Shown: one piece after another, positions 1-7,623 of the stretch
Position numbering within the stretch: the first letter of the stretch is position 1
How the letters are laid out: each line of letters opens with the position of its first letter
Assembly: GCA_035292605.1 (NCBI GenBank)
Contig: DATDPT010000074.1
Location: 1-41,474, forward strand
Origin: JALYNX01 sp035292605
GTDB lineage: Bacteria; Actinomycetota; Acidimicrobiia; Spongiisociales; ZC4RG35
Reading direction: 5' to 3'
Length of the DNA: 41,474 nucleotides
Made by a program: the position numbers and the translations under genes
Notes under the pieces: model-generated
Database searches by the model: none
Seen by the model: the letters and a program-made list of their open reading frames with translations, nothing else
What the model was told of the DNA's origin: nothing

Positions 1-344
1 ATGAGCTTCGATACGGCACCGGGAGCATTGCTCGCCAGCCACAGGGAAATGAGCCCACCCAGCGAGATCCCGCAGACGTCGAAGTTCGCCGCGCCGCATG
101 CCGCGGCGACATCGAGGATGTCCATGCCGAGATCCTCAATGGTGTAAGGACCTGGATGAGCCGATGAGGCGCCGTGACCCGGCAGGTCGACATTCACCAC
201 GCGTCGAACACGGTGGAGTGCGCCGAGCTGAGGGTTCCACAGGGTTCGGTCGGCGCCCATGGCGTGGAGCAAGATCAGGGTGGGCCGGTCGCCGCCGGAG
301 TCGGACCAGCGAATGGTCCCGGTTCGGGCGTCGAGTACGGTCAC
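1..344 (-). CDS. pcaD: 3-oxoadipate enol-lactonase, N-terminal part (runs off window)
   Basis: Alpha/beta hydrolase that opens 3-oxoadipate enol-lactone to 3-oxoadipate, the last step of the protocatechuate branch. I translated the minus strand from a GTG at 342-344 that overlaps the pcaB stop codon (GTGA); the frame stays open to the window edge, giving about 114 residues. Visible family marks are the LLHAMGADRTLWNPQ stretch around the oxyanion region, the DLPGHG strand, and the nucleophile elbow GISLGG (Ser nucleophile). The His and Asp of the triad lie beyond the edge. It is the last gene seen in the pobA-pcaCHGB run, which is why I name it pcaD rather than a generic hydrolase. The coupled start suggests translation linked to pcaB. 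Confidence 0.82.
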   Translation of the reverse strand, partial: MTVLDARTGTIRWSDSGGDRPTLILLHAMGADRTLWNPQLGALHRVRRVVNVDLPGHGASSAHPGPYTIEDLGMDILDVAAACGAANFDVCGISLGGLISLWLASNAPGAVSKL

Positions 345-1492
345 TGGGATAGGACGACTCGATCGAAGCGGGCAAAAACCCGATTCATCTGGCGAGGATC
401 GATCGCCCGCACTGACTCCAGGTCACCGGGGTCGACTCTCGACTCCATGGTCGCGGTATCGACTTCGAGGCTCTCCACACAGCCGTCGACAGCCTCCACG
501 GCTGCCGCCGCGCTCTGGAACAGCATTGGAATGGCCAGCCATTCGAGATGCCAGGCTCCGACGCCCCTGTCCAGCTCGTGGGCGGGGGAGGTAGCAATCA
601 TCGCCGCGAATCCCTTGCACGCCTCTGCCGCCGCCCTCCCACGTATTGCGTCGATCGGATTGCGCTTCTCCGGCATGCTGGACGACCCACCGGGACGAAC
701 GGTGATCTCGGCCACCTCGCTCTGGGCGAGCAAGGCGATGTCGACGGCGACCTTCTCCATGGTGTGTGCCGAACCTGCGACGGCATGTGCCAGAGCGAGG
801 ATCGGCGAACGGTTCGAATGCCATGCGATGTCGGGTGCCTGCAGGTCGAGCTGTCGCGCCAGGGCAAGGAGCACCTCGGTGGCGGCGTCCCCGTAGGCCG
901 CCATGTTGCCCGCACTTCCCCCCAGTTGGATCCTGAGCCGGACCCGCTCCTCCCTGAGTTTTTCGATGTCGCCGAGGACCTCGTCGAGCCACGCCGCGGC
1001 TCTCAATCCAAACGTCGTAGGACGCGCCTGTTGGAGGAAGGTGCGCCCGATCTGCGGTTGACCTCGATATTCCTCGGCAAGGCCTCTCAAGCGACGAGCC
1101 ACGCCGACCAGCAACTCATCGAGGACTACCAGCGCCGCCCGGGCCTGGATCATGTGACCGGTGTCCACCGCGTCTTGAGTGGTCGCCCCATAGTGAAACC
1201 AGCGTCTCTCCGACTCGCTGGCGAGGCGCTCCCCGATCTCCTCCTCCAGGGCGATGATGGGTGTGCCTCGTTCCCAGGTGGCGGCGAGGACTCGCTCGGG
1301 ATCGGCAACGGGCTGGCGACAGGACGCCGCCACGGCCTCGGCCTCCTCCGGCGGCGCCAGGCCGGCATCGGCGAGAGCCAAGGCGAGACCGGCCTCGAAT
1401 TCGAGGAATGCCTCCACAGTGGCCGCCGCAGAGAACACCTCGCGCATCCCGGCGGTGGAGAAGCCTGACTCGAATGTGGGTAGGTCGGTCAA
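341..1492 (-). CDS. pcaB: 3-carboxy-cis,cis-muconate cycloisomerase
   Basis: Cytoplasmic fumarase/aspartase-superfamily enzyme that lactonises 3-carboxy-cis,cis-muconate to 4-carboxymuconolactone. The 383-residue product shows the superfamily landmarks: HYGATTQD near residues 100-107, GRTFLQQA at 149-156 (the usual His of this motif is replaced by an aromatic residue, as in cycloisomerases), and the mobile-loop signature GGSSSMPEKRNP at 268-279. The start is a TTG at 1490-1492; the N-terminus it gives (FSTAGMREVF, then LEFEAGLA) matches the expected family start, whereas the first ATG would cut into this conserved segment. It lies 16 bp after pcaG and overlaps pcaD by 4 bp, so it belongs to the pca operon. 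It is shorter than many proteobacterial PcaB (about 450 residues) but of normal length for actinobacterial forms. Confidence 0.92.
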   Translation of the reverse strand: MTDLPTFESGFSTAGMREVFSAAATVEAFLEFEAGLALALADAGLAPPEEAEAVAASCRQPVADPERVLAATWERGTPIIALEEEIGERLASESERRWFHYGATTQDAVDTGHMIQARAALVVLDELLVGVARRLRGLAEEYRGQPQIGRTFLQQARPTTFGLRAAAWLDEVLGDIEKLREERVRLRIQLGGSAGNMAAYGDAATEVLLALARQLDLQAPDIAWHSNRSPILALAHAVAGSAHTMEKVAVDIALLAQSEVAEITVRPGGSSSMPEKRNPIDAIRGRAAAEACKGFAAMIATSPAHELDRGVGAWHLEWLAIPMLFQSAAAAVEAVDGCVESLEVDTATMESRVDPGDLESVRAIDPRQMNRVFARFDRVVLSQ

Positions 1493-1508
1493 TCTCGGGC
1501 TCTCGACG

Positions 1509-2093
1509 TCAGTAATCGAAGAAGACTGTCTCGTCGTCGCCTTGGAACTTCACGTCGAACACGTACTCCTTGGGGTCTGTGCCCTCCACGGCGCGAGCCA
1601 CCAAAGTCTGGCGGCGGTTGGTCGGCACCTGTCGAAGTATGAGGTCGTCGTCATTGGCCACTTCCTCATCGGAGAAGTAGATGCGGGTGAAGCTGGGGTT
1701 GAGCATGCCCCTCGCTTGCACGATGACCGAGATGTGTGGCGCCTGGAAGTCACCCTCGATGTCCGGAACCCGCCCCGGCTTGACGGTCTCGATTCGGTAG
1801 GTGCCGGTTTCGAAGTCGGAGATCGCCCTGGCAAAACCGGTGAACCCCGGGTCCAAGTCGACGTCTCTCGTGTCGTCAGGGTGGTGGTACCTGCCGAGCG
1901 GATTAGCCTGCCAGGTCTCTATCAAGGCATCCTCGATGTGGTTGCGATCACCGTCCAAGACCCGCCCGGTGATCAAGATGCGCTCACCGGCCCCGTCCGG
2001 CGAGCGAACCACGTTCTGACCAGATCCCCCGAGACGCATCGAGAAGAACGGCCCGACCGTCTGGGAAGGGGTCTGGCCCAGCTTGTCGCTCAT
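1509..2093 (-). CDS. pcaG: Protocatechuate 3,4-dioxygenase alpha subunit
   Basis: Non-catalytic alpha subunit of the intradiol dioxygenase that cleaves protocatechuate to 3-carboxy-cis,cis-muconate with O2. The 194-residue product carries the intradiol dioxygenase beta-sandwich core: TPSQTVGPFF near the N-terminus, ITGRVLDGD, IETWQANPLGRY, and TVKPGRVPD. The paired His ligands found in the beta subunit are absent (QAPHISV here), as expected for alpha. The start at 2091-2093 overlaps the pcaH stop (ATGA); longer in-frame upstream codons would run inside pcaH and encode a sequence unlike the family. The pcaH-then-pcaG order with coupling is typical and keeps subunit ratios equal. Confidence 0.93.
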   Translation of the reverse strand: MSDKLGQTPSQTVGPFFSMRLGGSGQNVVRSPDGAGERILITGRVLDGDRNHIEDALIETWQANPLGRYHHPDDTRDVDLDPGFTGFARAISDFETGTYRIETVKPGRVPDIEGDFQAPHISVIVQARGMLNPSFTRIYFSDEEVANDDDLILRQVPTNRRQTLVARAVEGTDPKEYVFDVKFQGDDETVFFDY

Positions 2094-2815
2094 GCCTCGT
2101 CCTCGTCGGCCGGCGTGGCCAACTCGCCGCGAAGGACTATGTCCCAGCGCCATCCGAGCGCCCAATGGTCGGTGGTGACCTCGTGGTCGTAGTGCGCGAT
2201 CATCCGCTCCCTCGAGTGGGCTGGAGCCGAGTTGTAGATGGGGTCGAGGGAAAGGAGAGGATCTCCCTGGAAGTACATCTGTGTCACCAGCCGGGCACCC
2301 AGCGCCGAGCCGAGCACCGAAAAATGGATGTGCGCTGGTCGCCAGGCATTCGGGTGGTTTCCCCATGGATAGGCGCCGGGCTTTATGGTGGTGAACCGAT
2401 AGACGCCCGCCTCATCGGTGCGGCACTGCCCGACCCCGATGAAGTTGGGATCAAGAGGGGCAGGGAAGGCGGTCTCTCTCCAGTGGACGTACCGGCCGGC
2501 CGCATTGGCCTGCCAGATCTCGAGCAACGTGCCGGGCACCCCGTCCCCGTTCTCGTCAACGATTCGGCCGGTGACGATTATGCGCTCCCCGATGGCTGCC
2601 ACACCGGTTCCGGAATTGGTGGTCAGATCGGCATCCTCCGCCGCCATCTCCGACCAGATCGGGCCGGGTCCGGTGCTCTCCGACAAAGTCTCGACAATCG
2701 TGATCGGCGCGTGGGTCGGGGACCGCTTGACCGTTGACCGGTAGTCGGGATAGCTGAAAGGCGGGTGATCGGCGTAAGCCCTGGGACCGAAATGCCTGAC
2801 AACGGGCTCCGTCAT
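2090..2815 (-). CDS. pcaH: Protocatechuate 3,4-dioxygenase beta subunit
   Basis: Catalytic beta subunit of protocatechuate 3,4-dioxygenase, holding the non-haem Fe(III). The 241-residue product has the N-terminal arm (YRSTVKRSPTHAP), the WQANAAGRY segment and the metal site: Tyr109 and Tyr149 (in GAYPWGN), His162 and His164 (in RPAHIHF) correspond to the family's two Tyr and two His ligands. All four ligands appear present, so the enzyme should be active. Start and stop both form ATGA overlaps, with pcaC upstream and pcaG downstream, placing it in the middle of the coupled operon. The C-terminus ends in an acidic tail (ADEDEA). Confidence 0.95.
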   Translation of the reverse strand: MTEPVVRHFGPRAYADHPPFSYPDYRSTVKRSPTHAPITIVETLSESTGPGPIWSEMAAEDADLTTNSGTGVAAIGERIIVTGRIVDENGDGVPGTLLEIWQANAAGRYVHWRETAFPAPLDPNFIGVGQCRTDEAGVYRFTTIKPGAYPWGNHPNAWRPAHIHFSVLGSALGARLVTQMYFQGDPLLSLDPIYNSAPAHSRERMIAHYDHEVTTDHWALGWRWDIVLRGELATPADEDEA

Positions 2816-3180
2816 TGCTCGGTTTCCTCGTAGATCGACTTCATCACCTTGAAAGCTCGGTTCGCAGCCGGCACGCCGGCATAGACGGCGACGTGGAGCA
2901 GCACTTCCTTGATCTCTTCCGGTCTCACCCCGGTGTTGCGAGCCGCCCGCAGATGCAGCTCGAGCTCCTCGTGGTTCAGGGCACCGAGAATGGCAATGGT
3001 GACCATGCTCCGGTCCCGTAGGTCGATCCCCGGCCTGGTCCAGAGGCCGCCCCAGACAGTGTCGGTTATCCAGGTCTGGAAATCGGCGTCCAAATCGGTG
3101 GTCGCCGCCACGGCGCGATCGACGTGATCCGCGCCGAGAACCTGCCTACGAATGGCCATGCCCTGCTCGTGTGAGCTCAT
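2812..3180 (-). CDS. pcaC: 4-carboxymuconolactone decarboxylase
   Basis: Decarboxylates 4-carboxymuconolactone to 3-oxoadipate enol-lactone. About 122 residues of the AhpD-like/CMD fold: GMAIRRQVLGADHVDRA at the N-terminus, then TWGGLWTRPGIDL-like and HEELELHLRAARNTGV segments typical of PcaC. Two starts are possible. The ATG at 3214-3216 overlaps the pobA stop but has no ribosome site. The ATG at 3178-3180 has GAGGAAGG about 7 nt upstream and gives the usual family N-terminus, so I chose it. It is a stand-alone decarboxylase, not the PcaL-type fusion with PcaD seen in some actinomycetes, because pcaD is a separate gene at 1-344. Confidence 0.92.
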   Translation of the reverse strand: MSSHEQGMAIRRQVLGADHVDRAVAATTDLDADFQTWITDTVWGGLWTRPGIDLRDRSMVTIAILGALNHEELELHLRAARNTGVRPEEIKEVLLHVAVYAGVPAANRAFKVMKSIYEETEQ

Positions 3181-3212
3181 CTCATCACCTTCCTCGATCG
3201 AGCCCTGGGGAG

Positions 3213-4400
3213 TCATGCGGGCAAGCCGACGTAGTTCTCTGCCATGGCCCTCTGCGCGTTCTCCGATGAGAACAGGTACTCCAGCTCGGTTCGCTGCAAC
3301 CTTCGATCGAAGTCATCGCTGACACCAGGGAAGCGATGCATGATCGAGGTCATCCACCAGGAGAAGCGTACGGCCTTCCACACCCGGGACAGCGCCGTGG
3401 CCGAGTATCCGTCGAGCTTGGTGGTGGATCCGCTCTCGTAGAAGTCAGTGACGGCCTCGACGAGATACACGACGTCGGACACGGCCAGGTTCAGGCCCTT
3501 GGCCCCGGTGGGAGGAACGCTGTGGGCTGCATCCCCGGCGAGAAAGAGCCGGCCGAAGCTCAATGGCTCCGACACCCAGCTTCGCAGGGGAGTGATGAGC
3601 TTCTCGATCGAGGGCCCGGTGACCAGGCGTTCCGCAGTCGCACTTGGCAGACGCTCCTTGAGCGAGGGCCAGAAGCGCTCATCGGGCCAGTCATCCAGCG
3701 TGTCGTGGGCGGATCCCTGCACGTAATATCTGCTCAGATTCTCGTTTCTCATCGAGCAAAGGGCGAAGCCCTCCGCAGAATTGGCGTAGATCAGCTCGTC
3801 GTTGACCGGGGGCGTCGCGGATAGAAGCCCCACCCACACAAACGGGTACAGCCGCTCGAAAGTCTGCTGAATCGAAGACGGGATGTAGTCGCGGCTGACA
3901 CCGTGGACACCGTCGCATCCCACGACGAAGTCACACTCGATGGTGTGGGCCGTGCCATCTCTCTGGTAGGTCACATGTGGCGACCTCGTGTCGATGTCGT
4001 CGATCACGACGTTCTCGGCCTCGTCGATGAGATCGATGTCGGCCTGGTCGATGGCCTCGTAGAGATCCTTCTGGAGCTCGGTCTGACCGTAGATGATGAC
4101 ATGCTTTCCGGTGAGGCCCTCGAAGTCGATTCGAAGCATCTCGTCAGAGAACGCGAGGTTGACACCCCTGTGAATGAAGCCCTCACTGTCCATGCGCCCG
4201 CCCAGACCGGCCTCTCTGAGGACCTCCCCGCTTCCGTACTCGATGACACCGGCGCGAACCCGGCTCAGAACATGGTCTCGGGTCCGCAGCTCCAGGATCA
4301 CACTTTCCACTCCCTTCTGGTGGAGCAGGCAAGCGAGGAGCGCGCCCGCAGGGCCTCCGCCGATGATCGCGACCTGGGTGCGGTTGGAGATGTCGGTCAT
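3213..4400 (-). CDS. pobA: 4-hydroxybenzoate 3-monooxygenase
   Basis: FAD-dependent hydroxylase turning 4-hydroxybenzoate into protocatechuate using NAD(P)H and O2. The 395-residue length is normal for PobA. Seen: the Rossmann FAD motif GGGPAG at residues 14-19 with ILELRTRDHVLSRVRAGVIE after it, the DFVVGCDGVHGVSR segment that contacts FAD and NAD(P)H, and the second FAD motif GRLFLAGDAAHSVPPTGAKG with the following GLNLAVSD. It is the first gene of the pca run, so the operon is built to feed 4-hydroxybenzoate through to 3-oxoadipate. The ATG sits directly after AGGAG with almost no spacer, so the precise translation mode is unclear. The upstream 180 bp contain repeated elements described separately. 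Confidence 0.94.
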   Translation of the reverse strand: MTDISNRTQVAIIGGGPAGALLACLLHQKGVESVILELRTRDHVLSRVRAGVIEYGSGEVLREAGLGGRMDSEGFIHRGVNLAFSDEMLRIDFEGLTGKHVIIYGQTELQKDLYEAIDQADIDLIDEAENVVIDDIDTRSPHVTYQRDGTAHTIECDFVVGCDGVHGVSRDYIPSSIQQTFERLYPFVWVGLLSATPPVNDELIYANSAEGFALCSMRNENLSRYYVQGSAHDTLDDWPDERFWPSLKERLPSATAERLVTGPSIEKLITPLRSWVSEPLSFGRLFLAGDAAHSVPPTGAKGLNLAVSDVVYLVEAVTDFYESGSTTKLDGYSATALSRVWKAVRFSWWMTSIMHRFPGVSDDFDRRLQRTELEYLFSSENAQRAMAENYVGLPA

Positions 4401-4437
4401 CTCCTAGGAAGCGGTGTCCGCCGGCGGGAGTTGGCCA

Positions 4438-4478
4438 ACATGTTCGCAAAGCGCCCACATGTGCGTTTAGCGTACGCT
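4438..4478. promoter_or_regulatory. Possible operator/promoter of the pobA-pca operon
   Basis: Two imperfect 16-bp direct repeats (4438-4453 and 4457-4472, 12 of 16 identical, period 19 bp), each beginning ACATGT, lie 38 to 78 bp upstream of pobA. The second runs into a perfect 10-bp palindrome AGCGTACGCT at 4469-4478. On the minus strand TACGCT has the TANNNT form of an actinobacterial -10 box. The arrangement looks like a regulator site for the pca operon; no regulator gene is in the window. Confidence 0.4.
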
Positions 4479-4529
4479 GTCCTGGTCGGGGGTGCGGGCG
4501 GGCATGACCGGAGGCCGGTTCCCCCCCCG

Positions 4530-4576
4530 TAATTGGGACCGTGAGGGGTCACATACGACCCTGTACAACCCAATTA
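4530..4576. terminator. Nested stem-loop downstream of the MaoC gene
   Basis: A perfect 8-bp outer stem (TAATTGGG at 4530-4537 with CCCAATTA at 4569-4576) encloses an inner 5-bp stem (GGGTC at 4546-4550, GACCC at 4557-4561). It lies just after the stop of the minus-strand MaoC gene and before the pobA promoter region, so a transcription end or insulator is likely. There is no T-tract on either strand, so it is not a standard intrinsic terminator. Confidence 0.35.
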
Positions 4577-4584
4577 AGGGTCTG

Positions 4585-5031
4585 TCAGTAGTAGTAACGG
4601 CTCACCGTCTCGGCGACCATGGCCGGCTTCTCGCTGCCCTCGACCTCCATCGTGACCTGACGGTTGACCTGGATCCCGCCGGGGACCTCGGACACTCCGA
4701 CCAGCATGACCCGGGCCCGAATCCGACCCCCGACCGGGGCTGGAGCAGGGAAACGCACTTTCTCCAGCCCGTAGTTGACGGCCATCCTGGGCTCGCCGAC
4801 ATCCAGCTCCACCTCTGCGGCGAGGGGCACGGTGAGTGCCAAGGTGAGAAAGCCATGGGCGATGGTCCCCCCGAACGGCCCCAGGGCCGCCTTCACCGGG
4901 TCGACGTGGATCCACTGATGGTCACCCGTCGCCTCGGCAAAGGCATCAACCCGCTCCTGGGTGATCTCCATCCAGTTGCTGACCCCGATCTCCTCACCTT
5001 GCATCGGACCGAGCCTGTCGACTGCTTCCAT
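4585..5031 (-). CDS. MaoC-family (R)-specific enoyl-CoA hydratase-like protein
   Basis: Single hot-dog domain of the MaoC/NodN type, about 148 residues, expected to hydrate enoyl-CoA thioesters in the cytoplasm. The hydratase motif is clear: ITQERVDAFAEATGDHQWIHVD, followed by GGTIAHGFLTLAL, which holds the catalytic Asp/His region and the characteristic AHGFLTL. The C-terminus VNYGLEKVRFPAPAPVGGRIRAR is also typical. The start at 5029-5031 gives a normal N-terminus; an ATG at 5002-5004 is the alternative. Neither has a good ribosome site, and CAGAAT lies 7 nt before the first ATG, so a leaderless transcript is possible. It is divergent from the ferredoxin gene with 45 bp between starts. Substrate cannot be told from sequence. 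Confidence 0.85.
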   Translation of the reverse strand: MEAVDRLGPMQGEEIGVSNWMEITQERVDAFAEATGDHQWIHVDPVKAALGPFGGTIAHGFLTLALTVPLAAEVELDVGEPRMAVNYGLEKVRFPAPAPVGGRIRARVMLVGVSEVPGGIQVNRQVTMEVEGSEKPAMVAETVSRYYY

Positions 5032-5041
5032 ATTGCGGATT

Positions 5042-5070
5042 CTGACACAAGCCCGGGAATCGCCTAGTTT
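5042..5070 (+). promoter_or_regulatory. Candidate leaderless promoter of the ferredoxin gene
   Basis: CTGACA at 5042-5047 (close to the TTGACA -35) and TAGTTT at 5065-5070 (TANNNT -10) are separated by exactly 17 bp. The -10 ends 6 nt before the ATG at 5077, so the transcript would begin at or next to the start codon, and there is no Shine-Dalgarno sequence. This fits leaderless translation, common in actinobacteria. Confidence 0.5.
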
Positions 5071-5076
5071 GGTGAC

Positions 5077-5382
5077 ATGGCCAAAGAGACCAAGCTCATG
5101 GTCTGGATCGACCAGGACCTGTGCACCGGAGACGGCATCTGTGAAGAGATCACCCCGGACGTGTTCGTCGGGCGCGACGACGGGTTGTGGGTGGTGAAGG
5201 AAGAAACCAAATACTTCGAACGAACGGTGGTTTTCGACGGCGAACAGGCCCCCGACGGGCCCAGAGGCATGGCTCGCATCCCCGACGCCTTGATCCAGGA
5301 TGCGCTGGAGTCGGCGGAGGAATGCCCGGGCGAGTGCATCATGATCGAGCCCTACAACGCAGAGGCCCTCTACGAAGGCTGA
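5077..5382 (+). CDS. Single-cluster ferredoxin (3Fe-4S/4Fe-4S type)
   Basis: Small acidic electron carrier, 101 residues. The first cluster motif is CTGDGIC with Asp where the second Cys of a classic 4Fe-4S motif would be, followed by EEITPDVF; the last motif is EECPGEC. The pattern resembles the P450-associated 3Fe-4S ferredoxins (Cx5C ... CP), with Asp able in principle to support a fourth iron. It is longer than the usual 63 to 70 residues because of an insert containing TVVFDGEQAPDGPRGMARIP. The same insert and an extra Cys after CPxE are found in the second ferredoxin at 36749-37024, so the two form a subfamily. Partner oxidoreductase is unknown; it is divergent from the MaoC gene. Confidence 0.85.
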   Translation: MAKETKLMVWIDQDLCTGDGICEEITPDVFVGRDDGLWVVKEETKYFERTVVFDGEQAPDGPRGMARIPDALIQDALESAEECPGECIMIEPYNAEALYEG

Positions 5383-5421
5383 TCGACTACCGGATCGCCG
5401 TGGGCCGCAAGGAGACTGCTC

Positions 5422-5868
5422 GTGCACAGGCCCAACCCAAGCCACGTGGGGTTACCACGCAGAGTCATCGCCGTTTCAATCCTAGGAGTTGTGCTGGCGA
5501 CGCAGCCGGCCTGTCTCGGATGCAGCGCCGTGGGATGCGAAAACGGTGTGATCTTTGAGCTCTCTGCGAACCTGACAAACGGAGAGATCTACGACGTCAC
5601 AGCCTGCATAGGCGAGTTGTGTCGGTCAGCTTCGCTGGAGGGAGCTTCGGCCAACTATGAAAACGACCTCAGGCTCGATACTTTCGGCGACACCATATTC
5701 CTCAGCCCGGAAGGCGAGACTCCGGGACCACAGATTGTCACACTCATTGTCACCGATGATTTCGGATCGATCGTCAGCGAAGTCAACGAGCAGGTGGCGT
5801 TCGAACTGAGCAAACCTAACGGGCCCCTTTGCGGTCCCACTTGCTGGCTTGCGCGCGTAGCCGCGTAG
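5422..5868 (+). CDS. Small exported Cys-rich protein, unknown function
   Basis: I do not recognise this 148-residue protein. It begins at a GTG preceded by AAGGAGA at good spacing. The N-terminus has Arg residues followed by a hydrophobic stretch (VIAVSILGVVLATQPA) and then CLGCSAVGC, so it is exported; the region resembles a lipoprotein signal but the lipobox is not canonical. The mature part has Cys pairs at each end (CLGCSAVGC, ACIGELC, and LCGPTCW near the C-terminus) and a beta-rich middle (PQIVTLIVTDDFG). Disulfides are plausible in an oxidising extracytoplasmic space. It lies between the ferredoxin and the carboxyltransferase gene, 39 bp after the ferredoxin stop. Confidence 0.65.
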   Translation: MHRPNPSHVGLPRRVIAVSILGVVLATQPACLGCSAVGCENGVIFELSANLTNGEIYDVTACIGELCRSASLEGASANYENDLRLDTFGDTIFLSPEGETPGPQIVTLIVTDDFGSIVSEVNEQVAFELSKPNGPLCGPTCWLARVAA

Positions 5869-5908
5869 GCTCAGGCGCCTTCCACCGATCAGCGAGACTG
5901 GTGACAAC

Positions 5909-5914
5909 TACCCT
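5909..5914 (+). promoter_or_regulatory. Candidate -10 box (TACCCT) of the carboxyltransferase gene
   Basis: TACCCT, a TANNNT hexamer, ends 11 nt before the ATG at 5926 in a short gap with no clear Shine-Dalgarno sequence. The same hexamer stands 10 nt before the biotin subunit gene (13239-13244) and 10 nt before tRNA-Lys. No convincing -35 is visible. Confidence 0.35.
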
Positions 5915-5925
5915 CGACTGACCAG

Positions 5926-7524
5926 ATGCAGGTACTGACCACCAAGGTCGATCCCCGTTCCGAGGAGTACCGGGCCAACCGCGCCGCCATGGAGGCGAAG
6001 CTGGCCGAGTTCGAGTCCCTCATGGAACTGGCCCGCCAGGGTGGTGGCGAGAAGTACGTCGCACGTCATCGCGAACGAGGAAAGCTCCTGGCCCGGGAGC
6101 GGATCGAGCTCCTCCTCGATCGGGACGCCCCCTTCCTCGAACTGTCCACTCTGGCGGCGTGGGGCACCGACAAGAACCTCGGAGCCAACGTCGTCACCGG
6201 GATCGGGGTGGTCGAGGGGGTGGAATGCGCCATCCTCGCCCATGACCCGACCAGCCAGGCCGGGTCGATGAATCGCTACTCGGTGTCCAAGACCCTGCGC
6301 ATCATGGACATCGCCCGCGAGAACCGGCTCCCGCTGATCAATCTCGTCGAATCAGGAGGCGCCGACCTTCCTGATCAAGCCGAAGTGTTCATCGTCGGCG
6401 GCAAGTGGTTCCGAAACCTCACCCGGCTCTCCAAACAGGGCATCCCGACCCTCGCCCTGGTCTTTGGCAGCTCGACGGCCGGGGGGGCCTACTTCCCGGC
6501 GATGTGTGACTACTCGGTGATGGTCAAGGATCAGGCGAAGGTGTTCCTCGGTGGTCCGCCGCTGGTCAGGATGGCGACCGGTGAGGAATCGACCGATGAG
6601 GAGCTCGGGGGGGCGGAGATGCACTCCAAGGTCTCCGGGCTCTCGGACTACTTCGCCCAGGACGAGCAGGAGGCGATCCGGATGGGCCGGGAGATCGTGT
6701 CCCACCTCAACTGGCGGAAGCAGGGTTACGGGCCGACCAAGCCGGCCGACGACCCGGTACACGACGTGGACGACATCCTCGGCGTGATCTCCCACGATCT
6801 CCGGGTTCCCTTCGACATGCGTGAGATCCTGGCTCGCACCCTCGATGGCTCCCGGTTCGAGGAGTACAAGGCGGTTTACGGGACCTCGATCCTGACCGGC
6901 TGGGCCTCGATCCACGGGTTCCCGGTGGGGGTGGTCGCCAACCAGCAGGGAGTGATCTTCTCCGAGGAGGCGCAAAAGGCGACCGAGTTCATCCAACTCT
7001 GCAACCGCTACGACACCCCGATCATCTTCATCCACAACACCACCGGGTACATGGTGGGTAAGGAGTACGAGCAGCGGGGGATCATCAAGGACGGGGCGAA
7101 GATGGTCAACGTCGTCGCCAACTCCGAGGTGCCACACCTCTCGATCATGGCCGGGGTGTCCTACGGGGCCGGCAACTATGGGATGTCGGGTCGGTCCTAC
7201 GACCCACGCTTCGTGTTCGGCTACCCGGGTCACAAGGTGGCAGTGATGGGACCGAAGCAGCTCGCCGGGGTGATGTCGATCATCGCCCGTCAAGCGGCCG
7301 AGGCCCGGGACGAGCCCTTCGACGAGAAGGAAGACGAGAGGCGACGCCTCGAGATCGAGACCCAGATCGAGCACGAGGAACAGGCCTACTACTCGACATC
7401 CCGGGTGCGGGACGACGGTCTCATCGACCCCCGGGATACCCGCACCGTGCTCGGCATCGCCCTCTCCGCCACTCACTCCGCCCCGGTCAAAGGCACTGAC
7501 CGATTCGGCGTGTTTCGGATGTGA
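5926..7524 (+). CDS. Acyl-CoA carboxylase, carboxyltransferase (beta) subunit
   Basis: Transfers the carboxyl group from carboxybiotin to an acyl-CoA. The 532-residue product has both crotonase-like halves. The N-terminal half has RERGKLLARERIELLLD, ESGGADLPDQAEVF, and the oxyanion-type Gly stretch STAGGAYFPAMCDY followed by VFLGGPPLV. The C-terminal half has NQQGVIFSEEAQKATEFIQLC, FIHNTTGYMVGKEYEQRGIIKDGAKM and the second Gly-rich site SYGAGNYGMSGR. The SGGADLPDQAEVF region and C-terminal half resemble methylcrotonyl-CoA carboxylase beta subunits more than propionyl-CoA carboxylases, but substrate is not certain. Its likely partner is the biotin-carrying subunit at 13255-15213, which is separated from it by the amino-acid transporter. 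Confidence 0.88.
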   Translation: MQVLTTKVDPRSEEYRANRAAMEAKLAEFESLMELARQGGGEKYVARHRERGKLLARERIELLLDRDAPFLELSTLAAWGTDKNLGANVVTGIGVVEGVECAILAHDPTSQAGSMNRYSVSKTLRIMDIARENRLPLINLVESGGADLPDQAEVFIVGGKWFRNLTRLSKQGIPTLALVFGSSTAGGAYFPAMCDYSVMVKDQAKVFLGGPPLVRMATGEESTDEELGGAEMHSKVSGLSDYFAQDEQEAIRMGREIVSHLNWRKQGYGPTKPADDPVHDVDDILGVISHDLRVPFDMREILARTLDGSRFEEYKAVYGTSILTGWASIHGFPVGVVANQQGVIFSEEAQKATEFIQLCNRYDTPIIFIHNTTGYMVGKEYEQRGIIKDGAKMVNVVANSEVPHLSIMAGVSYGAGNYGMSGRSYDPRFVFGYPGHKVAVMGPKQLAGVMSIIARQAAEARDEPFDEKEDERRRLEIETQIEHEEQAYYSTSRVRDDGLIDPRDTRTVLGIALSATHSAPVKGTDRFGVFRM

Positions 7525-7561
7525 ACCCTTTCCGTCGTGAACTCTCCTCGGCCACGCGGGC

Positions 7562-7567
7562 TAGGGT
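7562..7567 (+). promoter_or_regulatory. Candidate -10 box (TAGGGT) of the amino-acid importer operon
   Basis: TAGGGT matches TANNNT; GTGAAC at 7537-7542 is a possible -35, though the 19-bp spacer is long. This would give a leader of about 50 nt before the binding-protein gene. Confidence 0.3.
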
Positions 7568-7623
7568 CGATTGAGTGCAACAGGCTCTCCCCTGACGCTC
7601 GTGAGCGAGAAATGGAGGAAGCA

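Noticed and set aside
4521..4529. Run of eight C as a phase-variable tract
   Set aside because: It is intergenic, not in a coding frame or between promoter boxes, so there is no sign of a switching role.
6352..7476. Long open frame antisense to the carboxyltransferase gene
   Set aside because: The sense frame is a clear carboxyltransferase; the antisense product is His/Asp/Val-rich low-complexity sequence typical of a high-GC shadow.
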